Source: Thalassotalea sp.
GTDB lineage: Bacteria; Pseudomonadota; Gammaproteobacteria; Enterobacterales; Alteromonadaceae
Reading direction: 5' to 3'
DNA length: 44,261 bases
Assembly (NCBI GenBank): GCA_022448425.1
Contig: JAKVCY010000204.1
Span: 1 to 44,261 of the forward strand
Made by a program: the position numbers and the translations under genes. Within the stretch, counting starts at the first letter, position 1. Each line of letters opens with the position of its first letter. Below are positions 34,011-44,261 of the stretch, in pieces. A model generated the notes under the pieces. That model saw only the letters and a list, made by a program, of their open reading frames with translations. It was not told the DNA's origin and did not search any database.

Positions 34011-35975
34011 ATGACTATCCAAATTTTACCGGCTCGCCTAGCAAACCAAATTGCTGCCGGCGAAGTTGTCGAGCGCCCTGCATCTGTTGTGAAAGAACTG
34101 GTCGAAAACAGTTTAGATGCTGGCGCCACTAAAATTGCAATTGATATCGAAAAAGGTGGTGCTAAGAAAATTCGCATCAATGATAACGGAGGTGGCATTG
34201 CTAAAGACGAGTTGACGCTGGCGCTAAGCCGTCACGCGACGAGTAAGATTAAAGACCTTAATGATCTAGAAGCGATTAGCAGCTTAGGTTTTCGTGGCGA
34301 AGCATTAGCCAGTATCAGCTCTGTTGCACGTTTAACGTTAACATCAAAACCTGAAGGCCAAGAAAGTGCTTGGCAAGCCCAGGCTCAAGGGCGCGATATG
34401 GAGGTGCTTGTTCAACCAGCAGCTCACCCAATGGGCACTACCATTGAAGTTAACGACCTCTTTTTCAATACCCCCGCACGCCGCAAATTTTTACGAACCG
34501 AAAAGACTGAGTTTGGGCATATCGACGAGCTTGTTAAACGCATTGCATTGGCGAGGTTTGACGTAAGCTTCACGTTAACGCACAACGGCAAAGTCGTACG
34601 CCAATATCGAGCAGCCAAGCAACAGACACAGTATATTAAGCGTATAGCACAAGTGTGCGGGCAAAAGTTTGTTGATAGCGCCGTTGAAGTCAATTGTAAA
34701 CATGATGGCTTGCACTTGTGGGGCTGGATTGCCCGTCCGGATTATTATCGTACGCAGAACGATCTCTGTTACAGCTATGTCAACGGACGCATGATGAGGG
34801 ATAAACTAATCAATCACGGCATTCGTCAAGCGTTCACCGATACGTTGCCGAGCGATACTTACCCAGCTTTCGTTTTATTTCTAGATCTCAACTACAAAGA
34901 TGTAGACGTAAACGTTCATCCAGCAAAACACGAAGTACGCTTTCACCAAGGGCGTTATGTTCATGACTTTATTTACACTGTGTGCCACCAAGCGTTGCAA
35001 GAGTCGATGCAAGCACAGGTTTTAGTCGATGATAATGGCGAAGCGTTAAGTGATGCTGGAAATGATGCTCACGCATTTGTGATGACTGCAGATAATTATC
35101 GAAATCAGTCTCAGTCAAGCGCTATGGCTGATGCTAACGCGGCAGGCAGTACGGCAAGTTCGTATGGCTCATCAGCATCACAACCATCGAGCTATGCGAG
35201 TGACCAGAGCTTTATCAAACCATTACAGTTTGTTCGTGAAAGTAGTCCGTTATCGAATCAGCAAAATTACTCATCTAATAATACAGCCAACAGCGCATCT
35301 GGTTACGCTGCGAATTATGCCGCCAATAAGCCAGGAAATGTGACGCAGGCATCAAAGGCTTATCAACAGCTCATGACACCTGTTGCTGACAGCGAAAACT
35401 CTACAGCTAGTGAATGTACGATGTTAGAGTTTCAGTTGATAAAAGTTGAATCGCCGTGCTTTGCCGTGGTTATACGAAATGACAAGCTACAACTGCTTAA
35501 TTTGGTACCAATAGCTCGAGAGGTCAACAAACAACTTATTGAGCAGCGTTGGTTAGAAGGTTTAGTTAGCCAGCCATTACTTTTACCGGTCGTGGTGCAA
35601 GTAGAAGAGTTTATGGCAAAGTGGATTAATCAACACATTAATTTAATTGAGCAAGCGGGTATTTATGTACAGGTTCAATTAGGTAAAAAAATACAGGTTC
35701 GTCAGTTCCCTGCAATGTTAAGGGATCAAGATGTAAATCAAAGCTTTACTCGTTTGTTGGCAGAAATTGAAATATTTTTGGCGGAAGGTTTATCAAATAA
35801 CGAAGCGTTGATAACTGCTTTAACAGCAATAATATCCGATAAAAATTATCAACTTAGCGAAGCGAAGCAGTTACTTATTCAAGCAAAATCGGTATTAGGG
35901 GCTAAACTAAATAGTCTTTGCGACTTGAATTCTAGCGATATAGACCTTACTTCTGCCTTATCGCAACTGCAATAG
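34011..35975 (+). CDS. mutL: DNA mismatch repair protein MutL
   Basis: 654 residues. N-terminal GHKL ATPase with [12 protein letters not shown] near 28-39, DNGGGI and [12 protein letters not shown]; a transducer domain to about 330; a Ser/Ala/Asn-rich disordered linker (about 365-450); and a C-terminal dimerisation domain. The DQHA(x)2E(x)4E endonuclease motif is absent, as in methyl-directed systems of Enterobacteria and relatives. It links MutS recognition to downstream excision. Starts 3 bases after amiB. Confidence 0.97.
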   Translation: MTIQILPARLANQIAAGEVVERPASVVKELVENSLDAGATKIAIDIEKGGAKKIRINDNGGGIAKDELTLALSRHATSKIKDLNDLEAISSLGFRGEALASISSVARLTLTSKPEGQESAWQAQAQGRDMEVLVQPAAHPMGTTIEVNDLFFNTPARRKFLRTEKTEFGHIDELVKRIALARFDVSFTLTHNGKVVRQYRAAKQQTQYIKRIAQVCGQKFVDSAVEVNCKHDGLHLWGWIARPDYYRTQNDLCYSYVNGRMMRDKLINHGIRQAFTDTLPSDTYPAFVLFLDLNYKDVDVNVHPAKHEVRFHQGRYVHDFIYTVCHQALQESMQAQVLVDDNGEALSDAGNDAHAFVMTADNYRNQSQSSAMADANAAGSTASSYGSSASQPSSYASDQSFIKPLQFVRESSPLSNQQNYSSNNTANSASGYAANYAANKPGNVTQASKAYQQLMTPVADSENSTASECTMLEFQLIKVESPCFAVVIRNDKLQLLNLVPIAREVNKQLIEQRWLEGLVSQPLLLPVVVQVEEFMAKWINQHINLIEQAGIYVQVQLGKKIQVRQFPAMLRDQDVNQSFTRLLAEIEIFLAEGLSNNEALITALTAIISDKNYQLSEAKQLLIQAKSVLGAKLNSLCDLNSSDIDLTSALSQLQ

Positions 35976-35981
35976 GCTATT

Positions 35982-36917
35982 ATGACCGAGTTTCAATCTC
36001 ATCCTCCCGTTATTTGTTTGATGGGTCCAACTGCTTCAGGCAAAACGGCACTGGCCATGGCGCTTTATGATGCATTGCCGTGTGAAATTATCAGTGTTGA
36101 TTCGGCGTTGGTGTATAAAGAGATGGATATTGGTACTGCTAAACCAACGGCAGAAGAGCTAGCAAAGTATCCCCATCGGTTAATTAATTTAATTGATCCG
36201 TTGGAAAGCTACTCAGCAGCTGACTTTTGTCGTGATGCATTAGCAGCGATTGCTGAAATTCGTGCTCAAGGTAAGATCCCACTATTAGTTGGTGGGACTA
36301 TGATGTACTTCAAAAGTCTTATTGAAGGGATTTCTCCTCTACCAGAGGCCTCTCCCGAAGTGCGTCAACAAATTGAAAATGAAGCTAACGAACACTGTTG
36401 GCAGCATATGCATGAGCAGTTAAAACAGATCGATCCGGTATCGGCGGAGCGTATTCATCCCAATGACCCACAGCGAATTACGCGTGCCTTGGAAGTTTAT
36501 CGCTTAACCGGAAATAATTTGACACAATTAACCGAAATAAAGGGTGAATCTCTGCTGGGAGATGTTTTACAATTCGCCATCTGCCCTACTGAACGCAAGG
36601 TCTTGCATCAACGTATTGAACTAAGATACGAGCAAATGGTCGAACAGGGGTTCGAACAAGAAGTTATCGCGTTGAAAAATCGTGGCGACTTGCATGAAGA
36701 TTTACCTTCAATTCGCTGTGTAGGATATCGTCAAATGTGGCAATATCTAAACGGCGAATATGATTTCGACGAAATGATATTTAAAGGTGTCTGTGCTACT
36801 AGGCAGTTAGCAAAAAGACAACTTACTTGGCTAAGGAGTTGGCCCGATTTACACTGGTTAGACATGGAAGATGAAACTAACTTAGCGCAAATACTGTCTG
36901 CAGTGAGCAAACTCTAA
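35982..36917 (+). CDS. miaA: tRNA dimethylallyltransferase
   Basis: 311 residues. Transfers a dimethylallyl group to A37 of UNN-decoding tRNAs, the first step to ms2i6A. Motifs: P-loop [11 protein letters not shown] near 15-25, [31 protein letters not shown] and [10 protein letters not shown]. Length is standard. Six bases after mutL, within the operon; hfq follows after 93 bases with its own probable promoter. Confidence 0.97.
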   Translation: MTEFQSHPPVICLMGPTASGKTALAMALYDALPCEIISVDSALVYKEMDIGTAKPTAEELAKYPHRLINLIDPLESYSAADFCRDALAAIAEIRAQGKIPLLVGGTMMYFKSLIEGISPLPEASPEVRQQIENEANEHCWQHMHEQLKQIDPVSAERIHPNDPQRITRALEVYRLTGNNLTQLTEIKGESLLGDVLQFAICPTERKVLHQRIELRYEQMVEQGFEQEVIALKNRGDLHEDLPSIRCVGYRQMWQYLNGEYDFDEMIFKGVCATRQLAKRQLTWLRSWPDLHWLDMEDETNLAQILSAVSKL

Positions 36918-36973
36918 ACTTTGATGTATACTTAACGAGGTACTGAGTACCTGATTAATAAATATTTTTTATC

Positions 36974-36979
36974 TATACT
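36974..36979 (+). promoter_or_regulatory. -10 element of a probable hfq promoter
   Basis: TATACT 31 bases before the hfq ATG, with CTGATT 17 bases upstream as a weak -35. An inverted repeat AGGTAC-TGA-GTACCT at 36938-36952 lies just upstream and could be a regulator site or an attenuator after miaA. Confidence 0.4.
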
Positions 36980-37010
36980 TTTACCTAACAATAACAAAAG
37001 GGGCCAAAGA

Positions 37011-37265
37011 ATGGCAAAGGGGCAATCTTTACAAGACCCATTTTTAAACGCGCTACGTCGCGATCGCATCCCTGTAGCAATTTACTTAGTAAATGGTATT
37101 AAGCTACAAGGCCAAGTGGAATCATTCGATCAGTTTGTGATCTTATTGAAGAACACGGTAAGCCAAATGGTTTATAAGCATGCGATATCAACCGTTGTAC
37201 CTGCTCGCGCAGTAAATACCGCATCTCAAGGGCAGCAAGACTTTAATCAATCAGTGGGTTCTTAA
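37011..37265 (+). CDS. hfq: RNA chaperone Hfq
   Basis: 84 residues with a short acidic-free tail. Sm fold: Sm1 region (about 8-50) with [22 protein letters not shown], rim arginines RRDR at 16-19, and Sm2 motif [10 protein letters not shown]. The hexamer pairs small RNAs with mRNAs. A strong AAAAGGGG ribosome site precedes the ATG. Standard position between miaA and hflX. Confidence 0.97.
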   Translation: MAKGQSLQDPFLNALRRDRIPVAIYLVNGIKLQGQVESFDQFVILLKNTVSQMVYKHAISTVVPARAVNTASQGQQDFNQSVGS

Positions 37266-37304
37266 TCTAGATGAGGTTATTCAGTATTGTAGGGGGTTGT
37301 TCAT

Positions 37305-38591
37305 TTGTTTGATCGTTATCAGGCAGGTGAACAGGCAATACTAGTTCATGTAGATTTTCCAGACGAAAGCAGCAGAGAAGACTTACAAGAATTTAAAATG
37401 TTGGTCTCATCTGCTGGTGTTCAGTCGCTTTCAGTGGTCACTGGTAAGCGAAATTCACCTCACCCAAAATATTTTGTTGGTAGTGGCAAGGCAGAAGAAA
37501 TAGCTGATGCGGTAAAGCTATTCGATGCCAATGCGGTGTTATTCAATCACGCCTTATCACCGTCTCAAGAAAAAAATATCGAAGCATTATGTCAATGTCG
37601 CGTTATTGATCGCACGACCTTGATTCTTGATATCTTTGCTCAGCGAGCACGTACCCATGAAGGTAAATTGCAGGTAGAGCTAGCGCAGTTACGTCATATC
37701 AGTACAAGATTGATCCGAGGTTGGACTCACTTAGAACGTCAAAAAGGCGGTATTGGCCTGCGTGGTCCAGGTGAGACACAATTAGAAACGGATAGACGCT
37801 TGCTACGTGAGCGAATGAACAATATTCTCAAGAGATTAGAGAAGGTTGAAAAACAGCGACAGCAAGGCAGGCGTTCAAGAGTACGAGCAGAAATTCCGAC
37901 GCTGTCATTAGTTGGTTATACCAATGCTGGTAAATCAACCTTGTTCAACTTAATTACGCAAGCAAATGTCTATGCGGCGGATCAGTTATTCGCTACATTG
38001 GACCCAACGCTTCGTAAAATCCAAGTAGAGGATGTTGGCCGCGTTATTCTCGCTGATACGGTTGGTTTTATTCGCCACTTACCGCACGATTTAGTCGCTG
38101 CGTTTAAAGCGACTTTAACGGAAACTCGCGAAGCTGAATTACTTATACATGTAGTTGATATTGCAGACGAAAGGCGCAGTGAAAATATTAATGAAGTGCA
38201 AAATGTTTTGGATGAAATTGATGCGGGCGAAGTGCCACAATTATTAATTTGTAACAAAATCGATAAACTTCATGACTGTCAGCCACGTATCGATCGAGAC
38301 GAACATGGAATGCCGGTCAGGGTATGGTTGTCTGCTCAAGCAAATCAAGGTATAGAATTGCTATTCGAGGCGCTGGCAGAGCGAATGGGGCGTCAGGTTG
38401 TTAAGCATAGCTTGAAAATACCGCCTACGGCGGGCAAATTTCTTGGCTCCTTGTACCAATTGAATTGTATCGACAATGAAGATTATGACGAAAATGGCAA
38501 CTGCTTAGTGAGTATTAAGTTGCCGGTTCGTGAATGGAATCGACTGATTAAACAAGAAAAAGCGGACGTCGAACGCTTTATCGAAAGTTAA
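37305..38591 (+). CDS. hflX: Ribosome-associated GTPase HflX
   Basis: 428 residues. Begins at a TTG (37305) preceded by AGGGGG 8 bases away; the resulting MFDRYQAGEQAILVHV opening matches the family, so the rare start is well supported. N-terminal HflX domain (HPKYFVGSGKAEE, GRGxxxR-like GGIGLRGPGETQLETDRR), then the G domain with GYTNAGKST, DTVGFI and NKID. It splits stalled ribosomes. Follows hfq by 39 bases. Confidence 0.95.
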   Translation: MFDRYQAGEQAILVHVDFPDESSREDLQEFKMLVSSAGVQSLSVVTGKRNSPHPKYFVGSGKAEEIADAVKLFDANAVLFNHALSPSQEKNIEALCQCRVIDRTTLILDIFAQRARTHEGKLQVELAQLRHISTRLIRGWTHLERQKGGIGLRGPGETQLETDRRLLRERMNNILKRLEKVEKQRQQGRRSRVRAEIPTLSLVGYTNAGKSTLFNLITQANVYAADQLFATLDPTLRKIQVEDVGRVILADTVGFIRHLPHDLVAAFKATLTETREAELLIHVVDIADERRSENINEVQNVLDEIDAGEVPQLLICNKIDKLHDCQPRIDRDEHGMPVRVWLSAQANQGIELLFEALAERMGRQVVKHSLKIPPTAGKFLGSLYQLNCIDNEDYDENGNCLVSIKLPVREWNRLIKQEKADVERFIES

Positions 38592-38651
38592 CTGGCTGAT
38601 ATATTATCGGCTTAAAGAAGAATTTGAATTAGCAATGTAGCGGAGAGCGTC

Positions 38652-39815
38652 ATGGCGTGGAATGAACCGGGGAATAACGATAAAGATCCCTGGAAAAATA
38701 AAGGTGGCAACAATCAAGGTCCACCAGATTTAGATGATTTGTTCAAAGACTTAGGCAACAAATTCAACGGTATGTTTGGTGGTAAATCAGGCGGTTCGTC
38801 TGGTGGTGCTAGCGGCGGTGCAGCTGGTGGTGGCTTCTCAGGAGTTGCAGTGACACTGGTTTTCATTATTGCCATTGTTGCTTACTTGTTTACCTGTGTA
38901 TACACCATCAAAGAAGCAGAGCGTGGTATTAAGCTGCGTTTCGGTGAATATGTTGGTTTAGTAGAGCCTGGTCTTAGCTGGAAGTGGACATTTATTGAAA
39001 ATATTATTCCAGTAGACGTTCAAACAACACGTGATCTACGTGCGTCTGGTTTTATGCTGACACAAGATGAAAATGTTGTAGAAGTTGAAATGCAGGTGCA
39101 GTACCGCGTAGTTAATGCACGCGATTATGTATTTAGTGTAACGAACGCAGACAACAGCTTAAGTGATGCGTTAGATAGTGCATTAAGATACGTTGTTGGT
39201 CACGCGGTGATGGATGATGTATTGACTAGCGGTCGTGAAGAAGTTCGTCAAAAAGTATGGGCTGAATTAGACAGTATTATCGAGTCATACAATCTAGGTT
39301 TACTTGTTGTCGATGTTAACTTTAAGGACGCTCGTCCACCTGAAGAAGTTAAAGATGCATTTGATGATGCAATTGCAGCACAAGCAGATGAAGAACGTTT
39401 CATTCAAGAAGCAGAAGCATATGCGCTAAGTATCGAACCTCGTGCTCGTGGTCGTGTTAAGCGTATGGAACAAGAAGCTCTAGCATACAAAGAGCAGACT
39501 GTTTTTGATGCGGAAGGTGCTGTAGCACGTTTTGAAAAACTGCTTCCTGAATATCAAGCAGCGCCAGAAGTAACGCGTCAGCGCTTGTATTTAGGCACAA
39601 TGGAAAAAGTTTACAGCAATACCAGCAAAGTGATGGTGGATGTCGATGGTGGCAACAACATGATGTACTTACCACTTGATAAAATTATGCAACAACAGCA
39701 AACAGTGCCTACACGCATTGTACCGCAGTCTAGCGTACCAGCGTCATCAGGTAGCGTTAATACGTCACCAACTTCTACAGGTCGTTCAGACCGTTTCAAT
39801 AGTGGGAGAAACTAA
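38652..39815 (+). CDS. hflK: FtsH protease modulator HflK
   Basis: 387 residues: Gly/Asn-rich cytosolic start (1-68), one membrane helix (about 70-92), SPFH/band-7 domain (to about 280) and a long helical region, then a Ser/Thr-rich tail. With HflC it forms a membrane cage around FtsH. GGAGAG precedes the ATG. hflC begins 3 bases after the stop. Confidence 0.96.
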   Translation: MAWNEPGNNDKDPWKNKGGNNQGPPDLDDLFKDLGNKFNGMFGGKSGGSSGGASGGAAGGGFSGVAVTLVFIIAIVAYLFTCVYTIKEAERGIKLRFGEYVGLVEPGLSWKWTFIENIIPVDVQTTRDLRASGFMLTQDENVVEVEMQVQYRVVNARDYVFSVTNADNSLSDALDSALRYVVGHAVMDDVLTSGREEVRQKVWAELDSIIESYNLGLLVVDVNFKDARPPEEVKDAFDDAIAAQADEERFIQEAEAYALSIEPRARGRVKRMEQEALAYKEQTVFDAEGAVARFEKLLPEYQAAPEVTRQRLYLGTMEKVYSNTSKVMVDVDGGNNMMYLPLDKIMQQQQTVPTRIVPQSSVPASSGSVNTSPTSTGRSDRFNSGRN

Positions 39816-39818
39816 GAC

Positions 39819-40703
39819 ATGAGAAATTATATTGGTGTTTTAGCTTCACTGGCGTTTGTGCTAGTTGTTTCATCAGTGTTCGTTGTCAACGAAGGCGAAA
39901 GAGGCATTGTTTTCCAATTCTCAAAAATTAAGCGTGATGCTGATACTGGTGAAATGCGCATTTACGATCCGGGTCTACACTTTAAAGTCCCTTTCATCGA
40001 AACGGTGAAAAAATTGGATGCGCGTATCCAAACCCTGGATGAAGCACCAGATCGTTTTGTTACTGCAGAGAAAAAAGACTTGATGGTCGACTCTTACGTT
40101 AAATGGCGTATTGTGGATTTCTCAAGATTTTACCTTCGTACATCAGGTAACTTTGACAATGCTTCTGCACTATTAAAGCAAAAAGTGAATAACGGCCTTC
40201 GTACTGAGTTTGGTACCCGCACAATCAAAGAAATTGTTTCGGGAGACCGTGATGGTCTGATGGCAATGGCATTAGAAAGTGCAAAGAGCAGTCGCGATGA
40301 CTTAGGCATTGACGTAGTTGATGTTCGTGTTAAAGCGATTAACTTACCGAACGAAGTGAGTAACTCTATCTACGAGCGTATGCGTGCAGAACGTAACGCA
40401 GTAGCTAAAGAGCACCGTTCGAAAGGTCAGGAGCAATCTGAAATCATCCGAGCGACTATTGATGCGAAAGTGACGGTTATGTTAGCCGATGCACAAAAGA
40501 ACGCTCAAGAAATTCGCGGTGAAGGTGATGCGTTAGCTGCTAAAGTTTACGCAGATGCCTACAGTAAAGATGCTGAATTCTACAAGTTCTACCGTAGCTT
40601 AGAAGCTTATGAAAACAGCTTCAATGATAAGAGCGACATCATGGTAGTAAAACCTGACAGTGATTTCTTTAATTACTTGAAAGAAGGCTCTAACAAAAAG
40701 TAA
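39819..40703 (+). CDS. hflC: FtsH protease modulator HflC
   Basis: 294 residues: N-terminal membrane helix (about 5-23), SPFH domain starting VNEGERGIVFQF, coiled-coil region rich in Glu/Ala (AVAKEHRSKGQEQSEII) and a conserved end with DSDFFNYLK. Partner of HflK in the FtsH complex. It is the last gene of the cluster; a strong terminator follows the stop. Confidence 0.96.
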   Translation: MRNYIGVLASLAFVLVVSSVFVVNEGERGIVFQFSKIKRDADTGEMRIYDPGLHFKVPFIETVKKLDARIQTLDEAPDRFVTAEKKDLMVDSYVKWRIVDFSRFYLRTSGNFDNASALLKQKVNNGLRTEFGTRTIKEIVSGDRDGLMAMALESAKSSRDDLGIDVVDVRVKAINLPNEVSNSIYERMRAERNAVAKEHRSKGQEQSEIIRATIDAKVTVMLADAQKNAQEIRGEGDALAAKVYADAYSKDAEFYKFYRSLEAYENSFNDKSDIMVVKPDSDFFNYLKEGSNKK

Positions 40704-40708
40704 CACTA

Positions 40709-40737
40709 AAAGGGCCATTCAATAATGGCCTTTTTTA
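40709..40737 (+). terminator. Terminator after hflC
   Basis: Stem GGCCATT/AATGGCC (40714-40720 with 40725-40731), extended outward by a G-T and A-T pairs, loop CAAT, and a run of six T. A textbook rho-independent terminator 6 bases past the hflC stop. Confidence 0.9.
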
Positions 40738-40753
40738 CCCTAAGTTATTGATT

Positions 40754-40942
40754 ATGGACGTGCAAACCTTACTTCTGGCTATTTCCATTGCCTTTATTCT
40801 TGAAGGCTTCTTTCCTGCCATGTTTCCTAATAAATGGCGTGCTTATGTTTCAAAATTATCTGCTGAATCAACAACTAATATCCGCAATACAGGACTTGTT
40901 ATCATGGTCATAGGTATTGTAATGCTAGCCCTTGTTAAATAA
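40754..40942 (+). CDS. yjeT: DUF2065 small membrane protein (YjeT)
   Basis: 62 residues from the ATG at 40754, with two membrane helices (about 4-22 and 43-61) and the DUF2065 core EGFFPAMFPNKWRAYVSKL. Function unknown, but the family is conserved between hflC and purA. It lies just 16 bases after the hflC terminator, so it depends on read-through or a promoter not evident here. A TTG at 40748 is a less likely start. Confidence 0.85.
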   Translation: MDVQTLLLAISIAFILEGFFPAMFPNKWRAYVSKLSAESTTNIRNTGLVIMVIGIVMLALVK

Positions 40943-40985
40943 TGCTTACAGCAACCTTACTGCTTTAAAAATCGCCAATTAGTAC

Positions 40986-41014
40986 TTGGACTCGTTTTTG
41001 ATTTTTGATAGAAT
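40986..41014 (+). promoter_or_regulatory. purA promoter
   Basis: TTGGAC (40986-40991), exactly 17 bases, then TAGAAT (41009-41014): each hexamer a strong sigma-70 match, 31 bases before the purA start. Confidence 0.7.
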
Positions 41015-41024
41015 CGCCGCCTAA

Positions 41025-42344
<1,320 letters not shown>

Positions 42345-42375
42345 TAAACGCGTCTTAATTGGATAACTATTTAAG

Positions 42376-42400
42376 AACCAGCCAGTTGGCTGGTTTTTTT
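42376..42400 (+). terminator. purA terminator
   Basis: Perfect 8-bp stem AACCAGCC/GGCTGGTT (42376-42383 with 42388-42395), loop AGTT, then a run of T, 31 bases past the purA stop. Confidence 0.92.
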
Positions 42401-42657
42401 CTGCCTATTTTTCAGCACTAGCAAATTTTCTTCTGAATAAACAGCCAAAAAATCAGAATAAAACATGAAATTTTGATTGGTCTAACCTCTTATTTTATAT
42501 GGGCTGTAGGCTTTTTGTTTGTAGAAAAGAGCCTATAATCGAGCTTGGAAGTCATATTCCACATAAATCAACATAATAATAACTATAACAATCTTATAAT
42601 TTACAAAACTCGCCAGTTACATAAAGCTACAAGCATGATCACTGATAAGGAAAAATA
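42401..42657 (+). promoter_or_regulatory. Malic enzyme upstream region with -10 at 42534
   Basis: AT-rich non-coding stretch; with the purA terminator it makes up a 313-base gap between genes. A perfect TATAAT lies at 42534-42539 with only a T-rich -35 (CTTTTT). An imperfect inverted repeat (GGCTTTTT near 42509 with AAAAGAGCC ending 42533) occupies the -35/-10 spacer and could bind a regulator. The transcript leader would be about 110 bases. AAGGA precedes the start codon. Confidence 0.5.
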
Positions 42658-43899
42658 ATGGCAGATTTTAAACAGCAAGCTCTCGATTACCATGCCCTAC
42701 CTACGCCAGGTAAAATCAGTATCGAACTCACGACTCCAGCAGAGACAAGTAAAGACCTCGCACTGGCGTATAGTCCAGGCGTTGCTGAGCCAGTAAGAGA
42801 AATTGCCGACAATCCAGAAAATGTATACAAATATACCGCTAAAGGAAATACAGTCGCCGTTATTTCCAATGGTACTGCTATTTTAGGATTGGGAAATCTT
42901 GGGCCTATGGCCTCTAAGCCAGTGATGGAAGGTAAAGCACTTCTATTTAAAAGATTTGCTGGTATTGATTCGTTTGATATTGAAGTAAAGCACACTACAG
43001 TAGAGGACTTTGTAAGTACCGTTGCTAACATTGCCGACTCATTCGGTGGTATCAACCTTGAAGATATTAAGGCACCAGAGTGTTTCGAGATTGAAAGAGC
43101 ATTAATTGAACGTTGCCGCGTACCAATTTTTCACGATGATCAACACGGGACTGCAATAGTAACAGCGGCAGGGATGTTAAACGCATTAGACATCCAAGGT
43201 AAATCAATTCGTCATGCAAATATTGTATGTATGGGCGCCGGTGCTGCGGCAATCGCATGTATGGAGTTGCTTATTAAATGCGGTGCACAGCGTGAGAAGA
43301 TTTACATGCTAGATCGCAAAGGTGTTATCCATACCCGTCGTGACGACCTAAATGAATATAAGAAACTATTTGCGAATAACACTGATAAAAGAACACTTGA
43401 TGATGTAATTGATGGTGCAGATGTATTTGTTGGTGTTTCAGGCCCAGATTTATTGTCAGCTGAGCAGCTTAAAATGATGGCACCTAACCCTGTTGTTTTC
43501 GCATGCTCAAATCCAGATCCTGAAATTAAGCCGGAAATTGCAACAGCTGCACGCGACGATGTGATCATTGCAACTGGACGTTCAGACTATCCGAATCAAG
43601 TAAATAACGTTTTATGTTTTCCATTTATCTTCAGAGGCGCTTTGGATGTTAGAGCGAGAGCCATTAACGACGAAATGAAGATAGCTGCGGTTCATGCGAT
43701 TAGAGAACTGGCCAAAGAGTCTGTTCCTGAAGAGGTACTGAAGGCGAGCGACGAAACTAATCTAGCGTTTGGTCGTGATTACATTATTCCAAAACCAATG
43801 GATCCTCGTCTAAAAGATAGAGTTGCAAAAGCGGTTGCCCAAGCTGCAGTTGAATCTGGGGTTGCAAGCCTAGAGCTTCCAGCGAGTTACGCTGATTAG
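42658..43899 (+). CDS. Malic enzyme (oxaloacetate-decarboxylating), short form without PTA domain
   Basis: 413 residues. Converts malate to pyruvate and CO2 with NAD(P). Motifs: AYSPGVAEPV near 37-46, KRFAGIDSFDIEV, metal-binding ED in NLEDIKAPECFEIE, FHDDQHGTAIV, and the dinucleotide loop MGAGAAAIACMELL. It resembles the N-terminal half of MaeB but ends before the phosphotransacetylase-like domain of the 760-residue E. coli protein. Such short forms are common in marine gammaproteobacteria. Monocistronic, flanked by its own promoter and a hairpin. Confidence 0.93.
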   Translation: MADFKQQALDYHALPTPGKISIELTTPAETSKDLALAYSPGVAEPVREIADNPENVYKYTAKGNTVAVISNGTAILGLGNLGPMASKPVMEGKALLFKRFAGIDSFDIEVKHTTVEDFVSTVANIADSFGGINLEDIKAPECFEIERALIERCRVPIFHDDQHGTAIVTAAGMLNALDIQGKSIRHANIVCMGAGAAAIACMELLIKCGAQREKIYMLDRKGVIHTRRDDLNEYKKLFANNTDKRTLDDVIDGADVFVGVSGPDLLSAEQLKMMAPNPVVFACSNPDPEIKPEIATAARDDVIIATGRSDYPNQVNNVLCFPFIFRGALDVRARAINDEMKIAAVHAIRELAKESVPEEVLKASDETNLAFGRDYIIPKPMDPRLKDRVAKAVAQAAVESGVASLELPASYAD

Positions 43900-43909
43900 T
43901 TAAAGGTTC

Positions 43910-43951
43910 AGTAGTGGCTAGAGTAATCTAGTCACTACTCGTTTAGTTTAT
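43910..43951 (+). terminator. Probable terminator of the malic enzyme gene
   Basis: A 13-bp stem with one G-T pair (43910-43922 with 43927-43939), loop GTAA, followed by a T-rich but interrupted tract (GTTTAGTTTATTC). Located 10 bases after the stop. Confidence 0.65.
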
Positions 43952-44168
43952 TCTCCCTAGCGCAAATCATACTTCTTCAACCTCATATATAACTACTCCA
44001 TCAAGTTTCCGTTAATAACTGACAATTTATAATAGGTTGTTTAATAGTTTTAATTAAAAGCATTCTTCTAAGTTGAAGATCGTCTCTAGCCTGAATTAGC
44101 GCCTTTTTTCACCAATGAACAGGTGAGACCGGCTGATTTAGCCAATAAAACCGCGTTTAGTACGTTAT
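43952..44168. other. Non-coding right-end region
   Basis: Part of a 362-base gene-free stretch running to the window edge. No reading frame, RNA gene or clear repeat is seen in this part. It is AT-rich and leads into the promoter-like elements at the end. Confidence 0.4.
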
Positions 44169-44196
44169 TTGAGCAAACAAACAAAAAGTTTAAAAT
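44169..44196 (+). promoter_or_regulatory. Upstream member of a tandem promoter pair
   Basis: TTGAGC (44169-44174), 16 bases, TAAAAT (44191-44196). Its A-rich spacer also lies where an UP element for the downstream promoter would be, so it may be that instead of a true promoter. Confidence 0.45.
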
Positions 44197-44201
44197 AGTG
44201 C

Positions 44202-44229
44202 TTGATCCTTTTTCGAAAGTGTCTAAAAT
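44202..44229 (+). promoter_or_regulatory. Strong promoter resembling rRNA P1
   Basis: TTGATC (44202-44207), 16 bases, TAAAAT (44224-44229), then TCGCATCCACT. The 16-base spacer, the A/T-rich tract just upstream, and the CGC..CCACT discriminator resemble gammaproteobacterial rRNA P1 promoters. An imperfect stem (ACTTCT 44238-44243 with AGAAGT 44256-44261) starts soon after. The gene it drives lies beyond the window. Confidence 0.55.
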
Positions 44230-44261
44230 TCGCATCCACTTCTCAGGGAGACCTAAGAAGT

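Overview
The window looks like chromosomal DNA of a marine gammaproteobacterium of the order Alteromonadales, most likely Colwelliaceae (Colwellia/Thalassotalea type). This is inferred from the modest GC content, gammaproteobacterial protein sequences throughout, and conserved blocks: gpmI-envC-yibQ; yibN-grxC-secB-gpsA; rsgA-psd facing orn; nnr-tsaE-amiB-mutL-miaA-hfq-hflX-hflK-hflC; then purA and a malic enzyme. No tRNA or rRNA gene, CRISPR array or complete insertion sequence is visible.

Positions 1-5300 are the accessory part. The left edge cuts what looks like the first codons of an IS982-type transposase on the minus strand. Next comes a minus-strand two-gene cassette: a LuxI/FeeM-like acyltransferase of the exosortase-associated type, followed 15 bases later by a 651-residue protein joining a ThiF/E1-type adenylating domain to a nitroreductase-like domain. 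It ends in a clear terminator. A patatin-like lipase lies upstream on the same strand, and a small exported trypsin-like protease is divergent from it. This cassette is the best candidate for an undescribed pathway: it could make and then modify an N-acyl amino acid or similar lipid signal. That function is inference.

Positions 5300-12900 are housekeeping: gpmI-envC-yibQ on the minus strand (glycolysis and septal murein-hydrolase control); a plus-strand run of rhodanese, glutaredoxin 3, SecB and glycerol-3-phosphate dehydrogenase; trmL on the minus strand; and a cation-efflux gene that seems to lack a canonical start at the expected place. Positions 12900-19560 hold an exported alpha/beta hydrolase, the CpxA/CpxR two-component system divergent from a CpxP/Spy-like protein with a textbook CpxR box between them, and a BlaI repressor with an M56 peptidase-TonB fusion.

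Positions 19560-30600 hold lipid and RNA housekeeping genes (GDPD, psd, rsgA, orn), an MJ1255-type glycosyltransferase paired with a PAP2 phosphatase, a DUF4442 hot-dog protein, and a 1207-residue membrane protein. The last has the layout of a hybrid histidine kinase but has lost the recognisable catalytic and phospho-acceptor residues; three tandem 14-base repeats sit just upstream. DUF1289 and queG follow.

Positions 30600-42350 are the conserved nnr-to-hflC cluster, then a DUF2065 protein and purA. A PTA-less malic enzyme follows. The right edge ends in two stacked promoter-like elements with identical 16-base spacers, resembling a strong rRNA-type promoter whose gene lies outside the window.
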